DNA from: Planctomycetota bacterium
GTDB lineage: Bacteria; Planctomycetota; UBA1135; GCA-002686595
DNA length: 14,088 nt
Direction of reading: 5' to 3'
NCBI GenBank assembly: GCA_016712565.1
Contig: JADJQU010000018.1
Coordinates: 1-14,088, forward strand
The position numbers and the translations under genes are program-made. How positions within the stretch are numbered: position 1 is the first letter of the stretch; the number at the start of each line of letters is the position of its first letter. This document shows, piece by piece, positions 1 through 7,318 of this stretch. A model generated the notes under the pieces. That model was not told the origin of the DNA, did no database searches, and saw nothing but the letters and a program-made list of their open reading frames with translations.

Positions 1-426
1 CATGCCATTGGCCCCGTGCTCGTTGCGAGCTGAATGCCGCCACTCACCATCTGGCAGATGCCCTGCGGATGTCGCGGAGGCCCTGGCTGAACGTGCGGCG
101 ATGTCTTCGGAGAGCGCGACTCGACTGATGACTTCACCATGGGCCAGTACGCTATCACGAGGCGGTGAGATGGGGTGTCCCAGGACGGCGCGGCCGGGCG
201 TCCACCCCTGTGTCGCCCACAAAAATGGCTCGCCGCGCTCGCGCGCTGCTCGAGGGCGCGGGCGTGGTCGTCGAAGCCGCGCGGCCGACGCGGCGGAGGT
301 GAGGCATCTGGTCCTCACCCTGCAAAACCGGTGCTGTGAACGGGCCTCAGCACGCGTCAGAAATGCTTGCAAAAAGCCATGTCACGCGATGTCAGCGGTG
401 GCACGGTCGGTGCTACGGGGAGCCCC
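1..426. other. Upstream region without a confident gene
   Basis: No family is recognisable on either strand. One open stretch on the plus strand ends in a stop at 300-302; its last 25 codons (from ATG 225) read MARRARALLEGAGVVVEAAR and then PTRRR, which looks like the C-terminal tail of a protein, but nothing upstream joins to it convincingly. Another short plus-strand reading ends with MGQYAITRR at a stop near 169-171. Given the frameshift density elsewhere, this may be the broken 3' end of a plus-strand gene that began before the window. The last 30 bases hold the kinase promoter candidate and ribosome binding site. Confidence 0.3.
399..414 (+). promoter_or_regulatory. Candidate sigma-54 (-24/-12) promoter upstream of the kinase
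   Basis: The bases TGGCACGGTCGGTGCT match the RpoN consensus TGGCACG-N4-TTGCW with one mismatch (first T of the -12 element is G). The invariant GG (400-401) and GC (412-413) are exactly 10 bases apart. Transcription would begin around 425, only about two bases before ATG 427, so the message would be almost leaderless. That sits awkwardly with the GGGGAG ribosome binding site at 417-422 and lowers confidence. Confidence 0.35.
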
Positions 427-1531
427 ATGTCCCTGTCCACCGGAGACCGGGTCCTCGGCCGGTTCATCGTCGAGGGCACGTTGGCCAAGGGGGGAATGGG
501 AGTCGTGTTTCGAGGCCGGCACGAGCGGCTCGGGACGCGGGTCGCGCTCAAGGTGTTGCCTGGAGGGGCAGGGGTGGAGCTGGAAGAGCGGTTTTTCCGC
601 GAGGCGCGCTCATGGCCCTCGTGCACCACCCGAACGTGGCCACGCTGCTCGACTTCGGGGCGCTGCCGGGGCTCGGGTCCGTGCTGGTGATGGAGCTGGT
701 CGAGGGGGAGACTCTGGCCCAGAGGCTGGCGCGGGTCGGCGCGCTGCGGCTCGGGGAGGCTCTGCGGCTGTTCTACGGGATCCTCGACGGGCTGGAGGCG
801 CTCCACACCGCGGGGATCATCCACCGGGATCTGAAGCCTTCCAACATCCTCATCGCTCCGGGAAATCCGGAGGTCGCGAAGATCTGCGACTTCGGGATCG
901 CGCGCTCGGACACGCGGTTCCAGAGCCGGCTCAGCCATTCGGGCACGGTCGTGGGGACGCTCGCCTTCATGGCCCCGGAGCAGCTCATGAGCGGCGAGGT
1001 CGACGAGCGCACGGACATCTATGCGGTCGCGCTGATGCTGCGAGAGGCGCTCACGGACACCCGGCGCCGAACCGGGGCTCGATGAAGGATGTCGTGCAGC
1101 ACATCTTCGATGAAGCCCCGCTCTCCGTGGCGCCGCCGTCGCTGCCCGAAGCTGCCAGCGCGGCTGTCGGAGCTGCTGCGCGCGGCGGCCAGCCCGGACC
1201 CGAGCCGGCGTCCTCCGGATGCGGCCACCTTTGCGATGGCGCTCCGCGCAGCGTCGGGGCGTCGCGCGGGCGGTCCGGCCAGCTCCGGTCCCGACAGCGT
1301 GCCTGTCTTCTCCGCGCCCGGCACCGCGCGGGCGGACGACTCCACGGTCGTGATCCGCGGGCGGACCAGGAGCCCTTTGCCGCCGAGCCCGCGGGTCTCT
1401 GGGCGCCTGCGAGACCGGCGCAGGCGGCGCATGCCTCGGCCGGCGAGCCGCGGGAAGCGCGCGTGGCCTCCGCGTCGCCCGCGGAGCCCTGCTCGCGCGA
1501 CACTCCGACGCTCCCGAGCCGTCTCCGCTGA
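427..1531 (+). CDS. Hanks-type serine/threonine protein kinase (frameshifted)
   Basis: Cytoplasmic protein kinase transferring phosphate from ATP to Ser/Thr of unknown targets. Start ATG 427 follows GGGGAG at 417-422. The reading is assembled from frames 1, 3, 2, 3, 2, with joints near 606, 1060, 1160 and 1350. The net loss of two bases restores about 368 aa. Visible in order: nucleotide loop LAKGGMGVVF (first Gly of GxGxxG is Ala), lysine in VALKVL, catalytic HRDLKPSN, metal-binding DFGIAR, activation-loop end GTLAFMAPEQ, helix-F motif DERTDIYAV, and the final-lobe segment LLRAAASPDPSRRPPDAATF. A roughly 90-aa Ala/Pro/Glu-rich tail follows, with no transmembrane segment or PASTA repeat seen. 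Catalytic residues are intact, so an active RD kinase is expected if the frameshifts are errors. It is convergent with tnaA, 51 bases between stops. Confidence 0.85.
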
Positions 1532-1582
1532 AGAGACCACGGCGAGCTGCGCGCGGCCCCGGCAGCGCCCCGCGGCGAGGGC

Positions 1583-2949
1583 TCAGGGGCCGAGGTCGGG
1601 GAACGGCGTCGCGGGGGCCATGGCCGCGCTGAAGTGGCGGAGGGAAGGGGGCTCGGCGAGGATGCGCATCGCCGGCAGGCGGGTCGCGACGGCGGCCACC
1701 TCCGCGCCGATGGCGCCCACGTAGTCGATGTGGCTCTGGGTGTAGACGCGGCGGGGCTCGGCGAACCGGACGAGCTGTCTCCGGCGCTCGCCGGGGCCGA
1801 ACGAGAGATTGCCAATCTCGCAGGTGCGCACACCGCCCGCGAGGTAGAGCGCGCAGGCGAGGGACTGGCCGGGGAGGTCGTCGGGGGCGAGGTGCGGGAG
1901 GGCCGCTCCCGCGTCCACGTACACGGCGTGCGCGGCGGCTGGCTTGACCACGGGGAGACCGGCCTGCTCCAGCTTGCGCGCGAGGTACGCCGAGGCCGCG
2001 AACCGATAGGCCAGGTACGCCTCGTCCAGGACCTCGTGAAGGCCCTGGGCGATGGCCCCGAGATCGCGGCCGGCGAGGCCGCCGTACGTCACGAACCCCT
2101 CCGTCCGGATGAGCTCGACCCGGATCTTCTCGGCGAGGGCGTCGTCGCGCACACCTAGCATGCCGCCGATGTTCACGATGGCGTCCTTCTTCGCGCTCAT
2201 GGTGAAGGCATCCGACAAGCTCGAACATCTCGTGGGCGATGGACTGGAGGGTTCGCTCGCGCTGGCCGGGCTCGTCCTGGCGGATGCGATAGGCGTTCTC
2301 GGCGAACCGACAGGCGTCCAGCACGAGGAAGATCCTCGAGAGCGGCAGCGCTCGGCCACGGCGCAGGTTGCCGAGCGACACCGGCCTGTCCGCCGACAGC
2401 GTTGTTGGTCACCGTCATGACGACCATCGCGACGGAGCTGCCATATTCCCCGAGGGCCTGGTCGAATGCGGGCAGATCCATTCCCCCGCCGAAAGGCGCC
2501 TCCCCCGTGAGGGCGTCCGGCAGGGGGAGGTCGAACCCGCGCGCGCCGGCGGCCTCCACGTTGGCGCGGGTCGTGTGGAAGAGTCCGTGGGAGAGGATGA
2601 CGCGGCCCGCGAGGGGGACCACTGCAGAGAGGACGCGGTCGGCCGCGCGGCCCTGGTGGGTGGGGAACACGTGCGGGACGCCGGTGAGCTGGGTGGCGGC
2701 CTCGTCGCAGGCGCAGTAGCTGCGCGCCCCCGCATAGGAGTCGTCGCCGCGCATGATGGCGGCCCACTGCTCCGCGCTCATCGCGCCCGTGCCGGAGTCG
2801 GTGAGCAGATCGTTGACGACGTCCTCGGCGTGCACGCCGAACAGGTGGTAGCGGGCCTCCTCGAGGATCGCGCGGCGCTGGGCGGCGCTCGTCATCCGGA
2901 TCGGCTCGACCATCTTGATGCGAAACGGCTCGATGATGGGGCGCGGCAT
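1583..2949 (-). CDS. tnaA: Tryptophanase (tryptophan indole-lyase), two frameshifts
   Basis: PLP-dependent cytoplasmic enzyme splitting L-tryptophan into indole, pyruvate and ammonia. Start ATG 2949 sits just after a G run that can serve as ribosome binding site. Three frames join at about 2385 (GGQ to PVSLGNLR) and about 2218 (MFEL to SDAFTMSAKKDA), each explained by one extra base, giving 454 aa against 471 in E. coli. Visible: LLTDSGTGAMS, MRGDDSYAGARSY, VFPTHQGR, MTVTNNAVGGQ, DACRFAENAYRI, and the PLP-lysine region SAKKDA near residue 254. Tryptophanase is favoured over tyrosine phenol-lyase because CEIG (376-379) has Ile where the phenol-lyase has its substrate-binding Arg381, and LRHF carries His438 aligned with tryptophanase His463 (Phe448 in phenol-lyase). 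Cys376 stands where E. coli has Val394. It has its own transcription unit, divergent from the GH31 gene. No tnaC-like leader or tnaB permease is seen. Confidence 0.9.
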
Positions 2950-3045
2950 GCCCCCCCCCTGGCAGGAGCGTGCCGCGCGCCGCCCGCCGCGGGCTGCGGC
3001 GGAATCTCCTCCAGGGCCGCGGGGAGATGCGGTACCATCGGTGAG

Positions 3046-3891
3046 ATGATCGGTCGCCGCTCGCTCTCCGCCGCGCGCCTCGCGCCCTCGCCTCGATGCT
3101 CGCCGCCGCGCTCGGCGTGGGGTGCGCCGACATCGAGGAGGAGCGGACCGCTCGTCCTCTCGACCGGGGACGCCCGACTGACAATCACGCTGGACCCTTT
3201 CGGTCTCTCGATCGCGGACCGGGCGGCGCGCTCCGGGGGCGGGCTCCGGGGGGGGGGGCTCGGGGGGGGGGGGGCCGGCGGCCCGCCCCCAGGGGGGGGG
3301 CCCCGCCCGCGGGGGCCGCCCCGGGGGCGGGGGGGCCCCGGGGCCGCGGCCGCGGCCCGGGTCCGAGCGCGCCGACCGGCGGGCCGAGCCGAGCGGGGGA
3401 GGCCGGGTCGCACGGCGGAGGGGCGGCGACCGCGGAGCCGCGCCGCCCGGGGCGGGCCGGGCGGGGGGGCGGGCCCGGGGAGGCGGGTGCCGCGGCGGGG
3501 CGGGCGGGCCGGGGGGGGGGGGGGGGGGCGTGCGCCCGACGGGGGGGGGGGGTGGGGGGGGGGGGGGGGGGGGCGCGCCCCCGGGGTGGCGTATTGCCTC
3601 GGGCCTTCGCTCTACGTGTCGCCGGTGGTGAAGCGGGGAGCGACAGAGAAGGTGACCTATCTGCCGGCCGGCCGGGGGCCGGGGCGCCGGGGCGCGGGGG
3701 GCGGGCCGCCGGCGCCCGGCGCCTCCGGGGCGGCGAGGGGCGGGCCGGCCGGGGGCGCCCGCCGCCGCGCCCCCCCCCCCCGCCGGCGCCCGCGCCCCCC
3801 CCCCCCCCGCGGCGCCCGGCCGCCGCCGGCCCGGCCGCCCCCCCCCCCCCCCCGGCCCGCCCGGCCGCGCGTGCTCCGGACCTCGGGGTAG
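3046..3891 (+). CDS. GH31 family glycosidase lipoprotein, interior lost in G/C blocks
   Basis: Probable exported alpha-glucosidase or alpha-xylosidase of glycoside hydrolase family 31. ATG 3046 opens MIGRRSLSAARL; one frame change near 3085 gives a hydrophobic signal ending LAAALGVGC, a rather weak lipobox. A second change near 3150 gives LVLSTGDARLTITLDPFGLS, typical of the GH31 N-terminal domain. After a G/C-only block an intact island (about 3583-3664) reads CLGPSLYVSPVVKRGATEKV then TYLPAG, the strongly conserved GH31 segment after the catalytic barrel. The two segments are normally several hundred residues apart but here only about 120 codons, so most of the barrel, including both catalytic Asp residues, is absent or collapsed. 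The stop at 3889-3891 is plausible because family members carry several tens of residues after YLPAG, but the intervening bases are unreliable. Substrate cannot be inferred. Confidence 0.6.
   Translation: MIGRRSLSAARLAPSPRCSPPRSAWGAPTSRRSGPLVLSTGDARLTITLDPFGLSIADRAARSGGGLRGGGLGGGGAGGPPPGGGPRPRGPPRGRGGPGAAAAARVRARRPAGRAERGRPGRTAEGRRPRSRAARGGPGGGAGPGRRVPRRGGRAGGGGGGRAPDGGGGWGGGGGGRAPGVAYCLGPSLYVSPVVKRGATEKVTYLPAGRGPGRRGAGGGPPAPGASGAARGGPAGGARRRAPPPRRRPRPPPPRGARPPPARPPPPPPRPARPRVLRTSG
3226..3582. other. Low-complexity G/C-only block, probable assembly artefact
   Basis: A and T are almost absent. G runs reach 18 (3511-3528), 12 (3541-3552) and 20 (3554-3573). G dominates on the plus strand. The block interrupts an otherwise recognisable GH31 gene and shows neither codon structure nor periodic repeat units. 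It is best read as bad consensus or a collapsed gap, not as biological sequence. Confidence 0.7.
3665..3880. other. Second G/C-only block, G-rich then C-rich
   Basis: It begins exactly where the GH31 reading is lost after YLPAG. The left half is G-rich; the right half holds C runs of 12 (3770-3781), 14 (3795-3808) and 16 (3838-3853). The G-to-C switch is what one would expect if plus-oriented and minus-oriented reads both degraded into G calls toward a poorly covered centre. That explanation is inference. Confidence 0.65.
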
Positions 3892-4010
3892 GGGCGCTGC
3901 GGAGCGCGGGACAAGGACCCTCGCGCATAGGGCCGGTGGCGCGGCGGCCGGTGCGCACCCGCCCGGGGAAGCCGGCTACGCGGAGGGGCGTCCGACAGTT
4001 CTGAATTGAC

Positions 4011-4036
4011 GGAACTTTCGGTTCGTCACTTTCGTC
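4011..4036 (+). promoter_or_regulatory. Candidate ECF sigma factor promoter
   Basis: GGAACTT at 4011-4017 is a textbook -35 element of ECF-group sigma factors. It is followed after 16 bases by GTC (4034-4036), the usual -10 core. Transcription would start near 4043, before the lipoprotein and M23 genes. TTGACG at 4006-4011 overlaps it but has no good -10 partner, so a housekeeping promoter is less likely. No ECF sigma gene lies in the window. Confidence 0.5.
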
Positions 4037-4134
4037 ACCTCGCGGCAACGGTCTTGCTGGGAGGGCTGGCACGAGCGCAACTCCCCGCGTCCTCGCCCTT
4101 TTTGGGCCGGGGGAAGCGGCGGCGCTCCCTCACC

Positions 4135-4142
4135 AAGGAAGG
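4135..4142 (+). promoter_or_regulatory. Strong ribosome binding site deciding the lipoprotein start
   Basis: AAGGAAGG lies five bases before GTG 4148. This favours GTG 4148 over ATG 4170, which would leave a very short signal of 12 residues before the lipid cysteine. Confidence 0.6.
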
Positions 4143-4147
4143 TATCC

Positions 4148-5398
4148 GTGCCTCACCTCGTCCCCACCGATGGGCTTCCTGGCCCTCGTCACGCTTGCGG
4201 CGGGCTGCGTCGGCCCTTTGCCCGTCGGCTCCGTCGATTCGCGCGGAAACGAAGCCGCCGGCCCCAAACGCGCCCTCGCGGCGGAGGCCGTCGCCGCGCT
4301 CCAGAGTGGCAGTTTCGACGACGCCGAGAGGCTCGCCCCGCGAGGGCAACGCGGAGGACGACGACGACCCCTACACGCACCTGGTCAGCGGCATCGTCCG
4401 GATACAAGAAGACGATGCACCAGCTCTACCTCGACGGGCGCACCATCCTGATTGGTGGTCTCGAGTCCGGGGCCGTCAACCAGAAGTACCTCGCGTCCAC
4501 CCTCGCAGATGCGGAGTCGGAGCTGGCCGCCGTGGAGGAGGACCTCGCCGTCGCGGCGAGGCGATCCGGCGTCACTCTGGAGCTCTGCCTGGCTTGCTGG
4601 GAGATCGACTGGAACGGCAACGGTCGCGTCGACGACCGCGATCGAGTGCTGCTCCAGATCGAGCAGGACGAGCGCGGCGATCCCATCCCGGAGGACGACC
4701 CGCGGCGCAAACCCACGTTCCGCTTCGACGACGGCGACGTCGCCTGGGCGCGCGCGTTCGTCGCCTTTCAGCGGGCAGCGCTGGACGTCCTCCTCGCGTA
4801 CGACTGGACCCAGATCGGCTTCGCCGCCGCCCGCGGCCGGGACGTCCCCGACGAGATCGTCATCAAGCTCGTCCGGCCCGAGCGCATCGAGCAGGTGAAG
4901 AAGCGTATTCTGGAGGGCCTCTCCTGGTCCGACGCCTCCCGGCGCGCTTACCTCGCCGAGACGGACGACGATCGCGAGTGGGTCCCGAATCCCCGCCAGC
5001 GAAATCACCCCATGCCCCTCCCCCATGGACGCCGCCCTCTACGAGACGTGGGCCGGCGTCGTGAGCGATGTCCAGCGCCTCGTGGAGGGGGAAGAGGGGC
5101 TACCGATCGCCGACGTCTTCACCCTCGCCGAAGAGCGCACGAAGGCGAGGCCGGGTTACCTCGACATCGGCCGCATGCTCGGCCACCCCAAGGACATCGT
5201 CCTCGACCTCCGGAGCTGGAGCGGCTCGACGGGGACCGCGACGTCGAAGGCGCCCTGAAGTCGGTCCTGGGGCAATATTACGTGCCCACGATGAAGCCCT
5301 CCCAGCTCACGCGGCGCCTCCTGCGAATGAAAGGGGAGGTCGACAAGCACGAGGGCGAGCTGGAGCGGAAGCTCCGATATCTGTTCTGGATCAACTGA
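4148..5398 (+). CDS. Unrecognised lipoprotein with an EF-hand-like loop (frameshifted)
   Basis: No family is recognised. GTG 4148 is chosen from the ribosome binding site. One extra base near 4168 joins MPHLVPT to MGFLALVTLAAGC, a lipoprotein signal with lipid cysteine about residue 20. Further joints lie near 4335, 4402, 5020 and 5215, giving about 415 aa. A helical segment DDAERLA leads to an acidic DDDD patch, then YLDGRTILIGGLESGAVNQK and a heptad-like helix rich in Ala/Glu. CWEIDWNGNGRVDDRD contains a calcium-type loop with Asp, Asn, Asn and Asp at spacings 1, 3, 5 and 9 and a closing acidic residue at 12, as in EF-hand or dockerin loops. The C-terminal part is charged and helical, ending RKLRYLFWIN. 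It lies 48 bases before the M23 gene and probably shares its promoter. Envelope placement is inferred from the lipobox; its activity is unknown. Confidence 0.65.
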   Translation: MPHLVPTDGLPGPRHACGGLRRPFARRLRRFARKRSRRPQTRPRGGGRRRAPEWQFRRRREARPARATRRTTTTPTRTWSAASSGYKKTMHQLYLDGRTILIGGLESGAVNQKYLASTLADAESELAAVEEDLAVAARRSGVTLELCLACWEIDWNGNGRVDDRDRVLLQIEQDERGDPIPEDDPRRKPTFRFDDGDVAWARAFVAFQRAALDVLLAYDWTQIGFAAARGRDVPDEIVIKLVRPERIEQVKKRILEGLSWSDASRRAYLAETDDDREWVPNPRQRNHPMPLPHGRRPLRDVGRRRERCPAPRGGGRGATDRRRLHPRRRAHEGEAGLPRHRPHARPPQGHRPRPPELERLDGDRDVEGALKSVLGQYYVPTMKPSQLTRRLLRMKGEVDKHEGELERKLRYLFWIN

Positions 5399-5446
5399 GG
5401 CTCGGCGCTTGACGCCGGCCGGGGCGGACGCGACCATCCGCGCCCC

Positions 5447-6411
5447 GTGTACACCGGCAACATCAAGATCACCGAGCTGTTCGGCCTCTCCCCCTGGCGA
5501 AAGGGGCTGCGCGAAGCGGCCCTCACCTTCCGCGGAGACCAGGCCACGCCCCCGTCGCGCTTCGACCTCACGAGCCTGCGCATCCTCCAGCCGCGGATGT
5601 CTTTCCCGCTCTGGCTCGGCCGCCCCGCCAGCGGCCGCAGAGTGCCAATCTACAACTTCTTCTGTCGCACCCAGCCTCCGCCGGAGCTCGGGTGGTCCGT
5701 CCGCGTCACCGTGGCCCGTGACTACCGCGGGCTCCAGGCCACGTACGACAGCCACAACGGCACAGACTTCGCCGTTCCTCCCGGCACAACCGTCGTCGCC
5801 GCCGCTCCCGGCCGCGTGCTCCGCGTCTCCAGCGAGCTCCACCGCGGCGGGCTCAAGGTGTTCATCGATCACGGCGGCTCCCGGATCACGAGCTACAACC
5901 ACCTCGCCCGCGCCCTCGTGCGCTCCGGCGATGTGGTCCGTCGCGGTCAGCCGATCGCGCTCTCCGGCATGAGCGGCATCGACGGCTTGCTGGCTTTCCC
6001 CTTCAGCACTCCCCACGTCCACTTCAACGTCTGGCACGACGGCGTCCACACGGACCCTTTCGCGGCCGAAGGGGAGGTGTCCCGTGGCGTGTCCGCAACG
6101 ACCCCACGCCCTCGGGCGGCACAGGCGACGACGCCGGGTACGAGCCCACTCCCTGGGACCCGCGGCCGTGGAGCAGGCCTCTCTGTCTGTATTCACGCAG
6201 GTGCCCGGGCCGACATCGAGTCCGGCGAGGACCTCCCGGCAGGCCATGAACGCGCACTTTCACATGACCTATTTCCCGACCCGGTTCCGCGAGAGGCCGC
6301 GGCTGTTCCACGGGAGCTTCGCGCGAGCCGTTCCTCGATCTGCCCTTCTCGAGCTCCGATTTCGACGGCGTCGTCTTCCCCAGCGAGGAGCGGTCCCGCG
6401 TCCGATCGTGA
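5447..6411 (+). CDS. M23 (LytM-type) metallopeptidase with extra C-terminal domain
   Basis: Probable zinc endopeptidase acting on peptidoglycan cross-bridges or peptides. GTG 5447 opens MYTGNIKITELFGLSPWRKG; no signal peptide is visible, so either the true start lies upstream or the N-terminus is misread. A Pro-rich N-terminal domain of about 100 aa precedes the catalytic fold. The zinc ligands are present: His and Asp in HNGTDFAVPPGT and the HxH motif in PHVHFNVW, with the usual core YNHLARALVRSGDVVRRGQP between them. Through this point the frame is intact. After about 6085 it breaks several times (frames 2, 1, 3 or 2, 3, 1), but a C-terminal region is readable: NDPTPSGGTGDDAGYEPTPW, AGARADIESGEDLP, MNAHFHMTYFPTRFRE, and FLDLPFSSSDFDGVVF to TGA 6409-6411. 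I do not recognise this C-terminal domain. The gene is tail-to-tail with the Cys-rich lipoprotein. Confidence 0.8.
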
Positions 6412-6422
6412 GGCGGGCCGGA

Positions 6423-6446
6423 GCGCGCCTCGGGGCAGGGGCGCGC
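6423..6446. terminator. Hairpin between convergent genes
   Basis: GCGCGCC at 6423-6429 is perfectly complementary to GGCGCGC at 6440-6446 around a 10-base loop. It lies in the 48-base gap between the M23 stop and the stop of the minus-strand lipoprotein, so it could end transcription from both sides. There is no T tract on either strand, as is common in very GC-rich genomes, and GC-rich 7-bp stems arise easily by chance here. Confidence 0.35.
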
Positions 6447-6459
6447 GGGCGCCGCCGCG

Positions 6460-7318
6460 TCAGTCCTGGTCCCACTCCCGCGGACCCTCGTTGGGGGTCT
6501 GGCACCGCTTGATCTGCTTCGCCTCGATGTGTCGCGAGCGGAGGATCCGATCTCTTCAGCCGCTCGATCTCCCGCTGGCACGCCGCCGCGCCGCGCTTGG
6601 GCTGGCAGATGGCGCAGTCGAGGATGTCGGATGCCTCGTCGTTCTCCATCTTCGGCGCGATGAACGCCGGGCGGCCGCTCGCGTCGCAGATGGAAGGGAG
6701 TGCCGTTGTAGCCGGGAAACGAGGCCTCTTTGGGCTCGCACTTGCAGGCGTGGGCGTGGGCGGCCCTGGCGGCGGCAGGCTTGTTCGCCATCTGATCCGC
6801 GAGCGCGCGGGCGAGGCAACTCTCCGCGTGGTTTCTGCTCGCCGTGCTCGCTCGTCGCGCCGCACTTCTTGGTCGGATCACACATGTACGGCACCTCCGC
6901 GTGGGGGAGATCCGTATCGGGCGGGCCCCGGTGCGCATAGCCGGACTCGCCGGCAGCGCTGCCCTGCGCGATGCGGTAGAGGTAGCGCTTCAGCACCGGA
7001 TCTTGCTCGTTGAAATAGGCGCCCCGGCAAGAGAAGTAGTTACCCCCGTGCTGCGTACACTCGTCGACGGCGTCGGCGTCGCTGTTGCTGCTGTGCGGCG
7101 GATGGCGCACGAACGCGCCGTTCGGGCTCAGGTCCCCTGGCCGCGCCAGCTCGGGCTCGCGGTGGCGCCGGGCGGATGCGGTCGGCGGCGGGGCTGCCGT
7201 GGGAGGCCGGGCGGTCAGCCCCCGACGTGGCCGCGGGCGGTTGCGGCGTGGGCTCGCCGCAGCCGACCGCCAGGCACGAGAGGAGGAGGAGCGGCGCGGT
7301 GAGGGAGCTGGGGTTCAT
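6460..7318 (-). CDS. Cys-rich lipoprotein of unknown function (frameshifted)
   Basis: No family is recognised. ATG 7318 opens MNPSSLTAPLLLLSCLAVGC, a clear lipoprotein signal with lipid Cys20. Frame changes then lead through a Pro/Ala linker to DECTQHGGNYFSCRGAYF, DPVLKRYLYRIAQG, YMCDPTKKCGATSEHGE, ESCLARALADQMANK, HACKCEPKEASFPGYNGTPF, ICDASGRPAFIAPKMEND, DILDCAICQPKRGAAACQRE and KQIKRCQTPNEGPREWDQD to the stop at 6460-6462, about 285 aa. Some twelve cysteines besides the lipid one suggest a disulfide-braced periplasmic or surface domain; pairs such as CDPTKKC, CKC and CAIC could alternatively bind metal. The start overlaps the stop of the PP2C gene by ATGA, so translation is probably coupled. 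Joints near 7230, 6900, 6700 and 6560 make exact residue numbering unsafe. Confidence 0.6.

Larger units (their letters stand above)
3892..4147. other. Intergenic leader between GH31 and the EF-hand lipoprotein
   Basis: No gene recognised. It holds the ECF-type promoter candidate at 4011-4036, an adjacent direct repeat of TTCGTCAC (4022-4029 and 4031-4038), and the ribosome binding site at 4135-4142. The predicted message would carry a leader of roughly 100 bases. No riboswitch fold was identified by eye. Confidence 0.4.

Noticed and set aside
2..1531. A 509-codon open frame on the plus strand
   Set aside because: Its first two thirds have no motifs and overlap the kinase in a different frame. 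Only the segments near 1060-1160 and 1350-1531 belong to the kinase.
1552..1574. Hairpin between the kinase and tnaA stops
   Set aside because: Only a 5-bp CGCGG/CCGCG stem with a 13-base loop and no T tract; expected by chance in such GC-rich DNA.
357..2381. A 674-codon open frame on the minus strand
   Set aside because: Only its first part (about 2381-2220) is real, as the middle of tnaA. The rest runs antisense to the kinase with Arg/Pro-rich shadow composition.
1583..2949. Tyrosine phenol-lyase instead of tryptophanase
   Set aside because: The diagnostic Arg381 and Phe448 of phenol-lyase are replaced by Ile and His, as in tryptophanase.
2960..2975. Sigma-54-like TGGCAGG...TGCC in the tnaA/GH31 gap
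   Set aside because: GG and GC are 9 instead of 10 bases apart in both orientations.
3240..3580. G-quadruplex or switch-like regulatory G tract
   Set aside because: It lies inside a conserved enzyme gene, lacks unit structure and looks like low-quality consensus.
4067..4082. Second sigma-54 promoter, TGGCACGAGCGCAACT
   Set aside because: The -24 half is perfect, but the invariant GC of the -12 element is AC.
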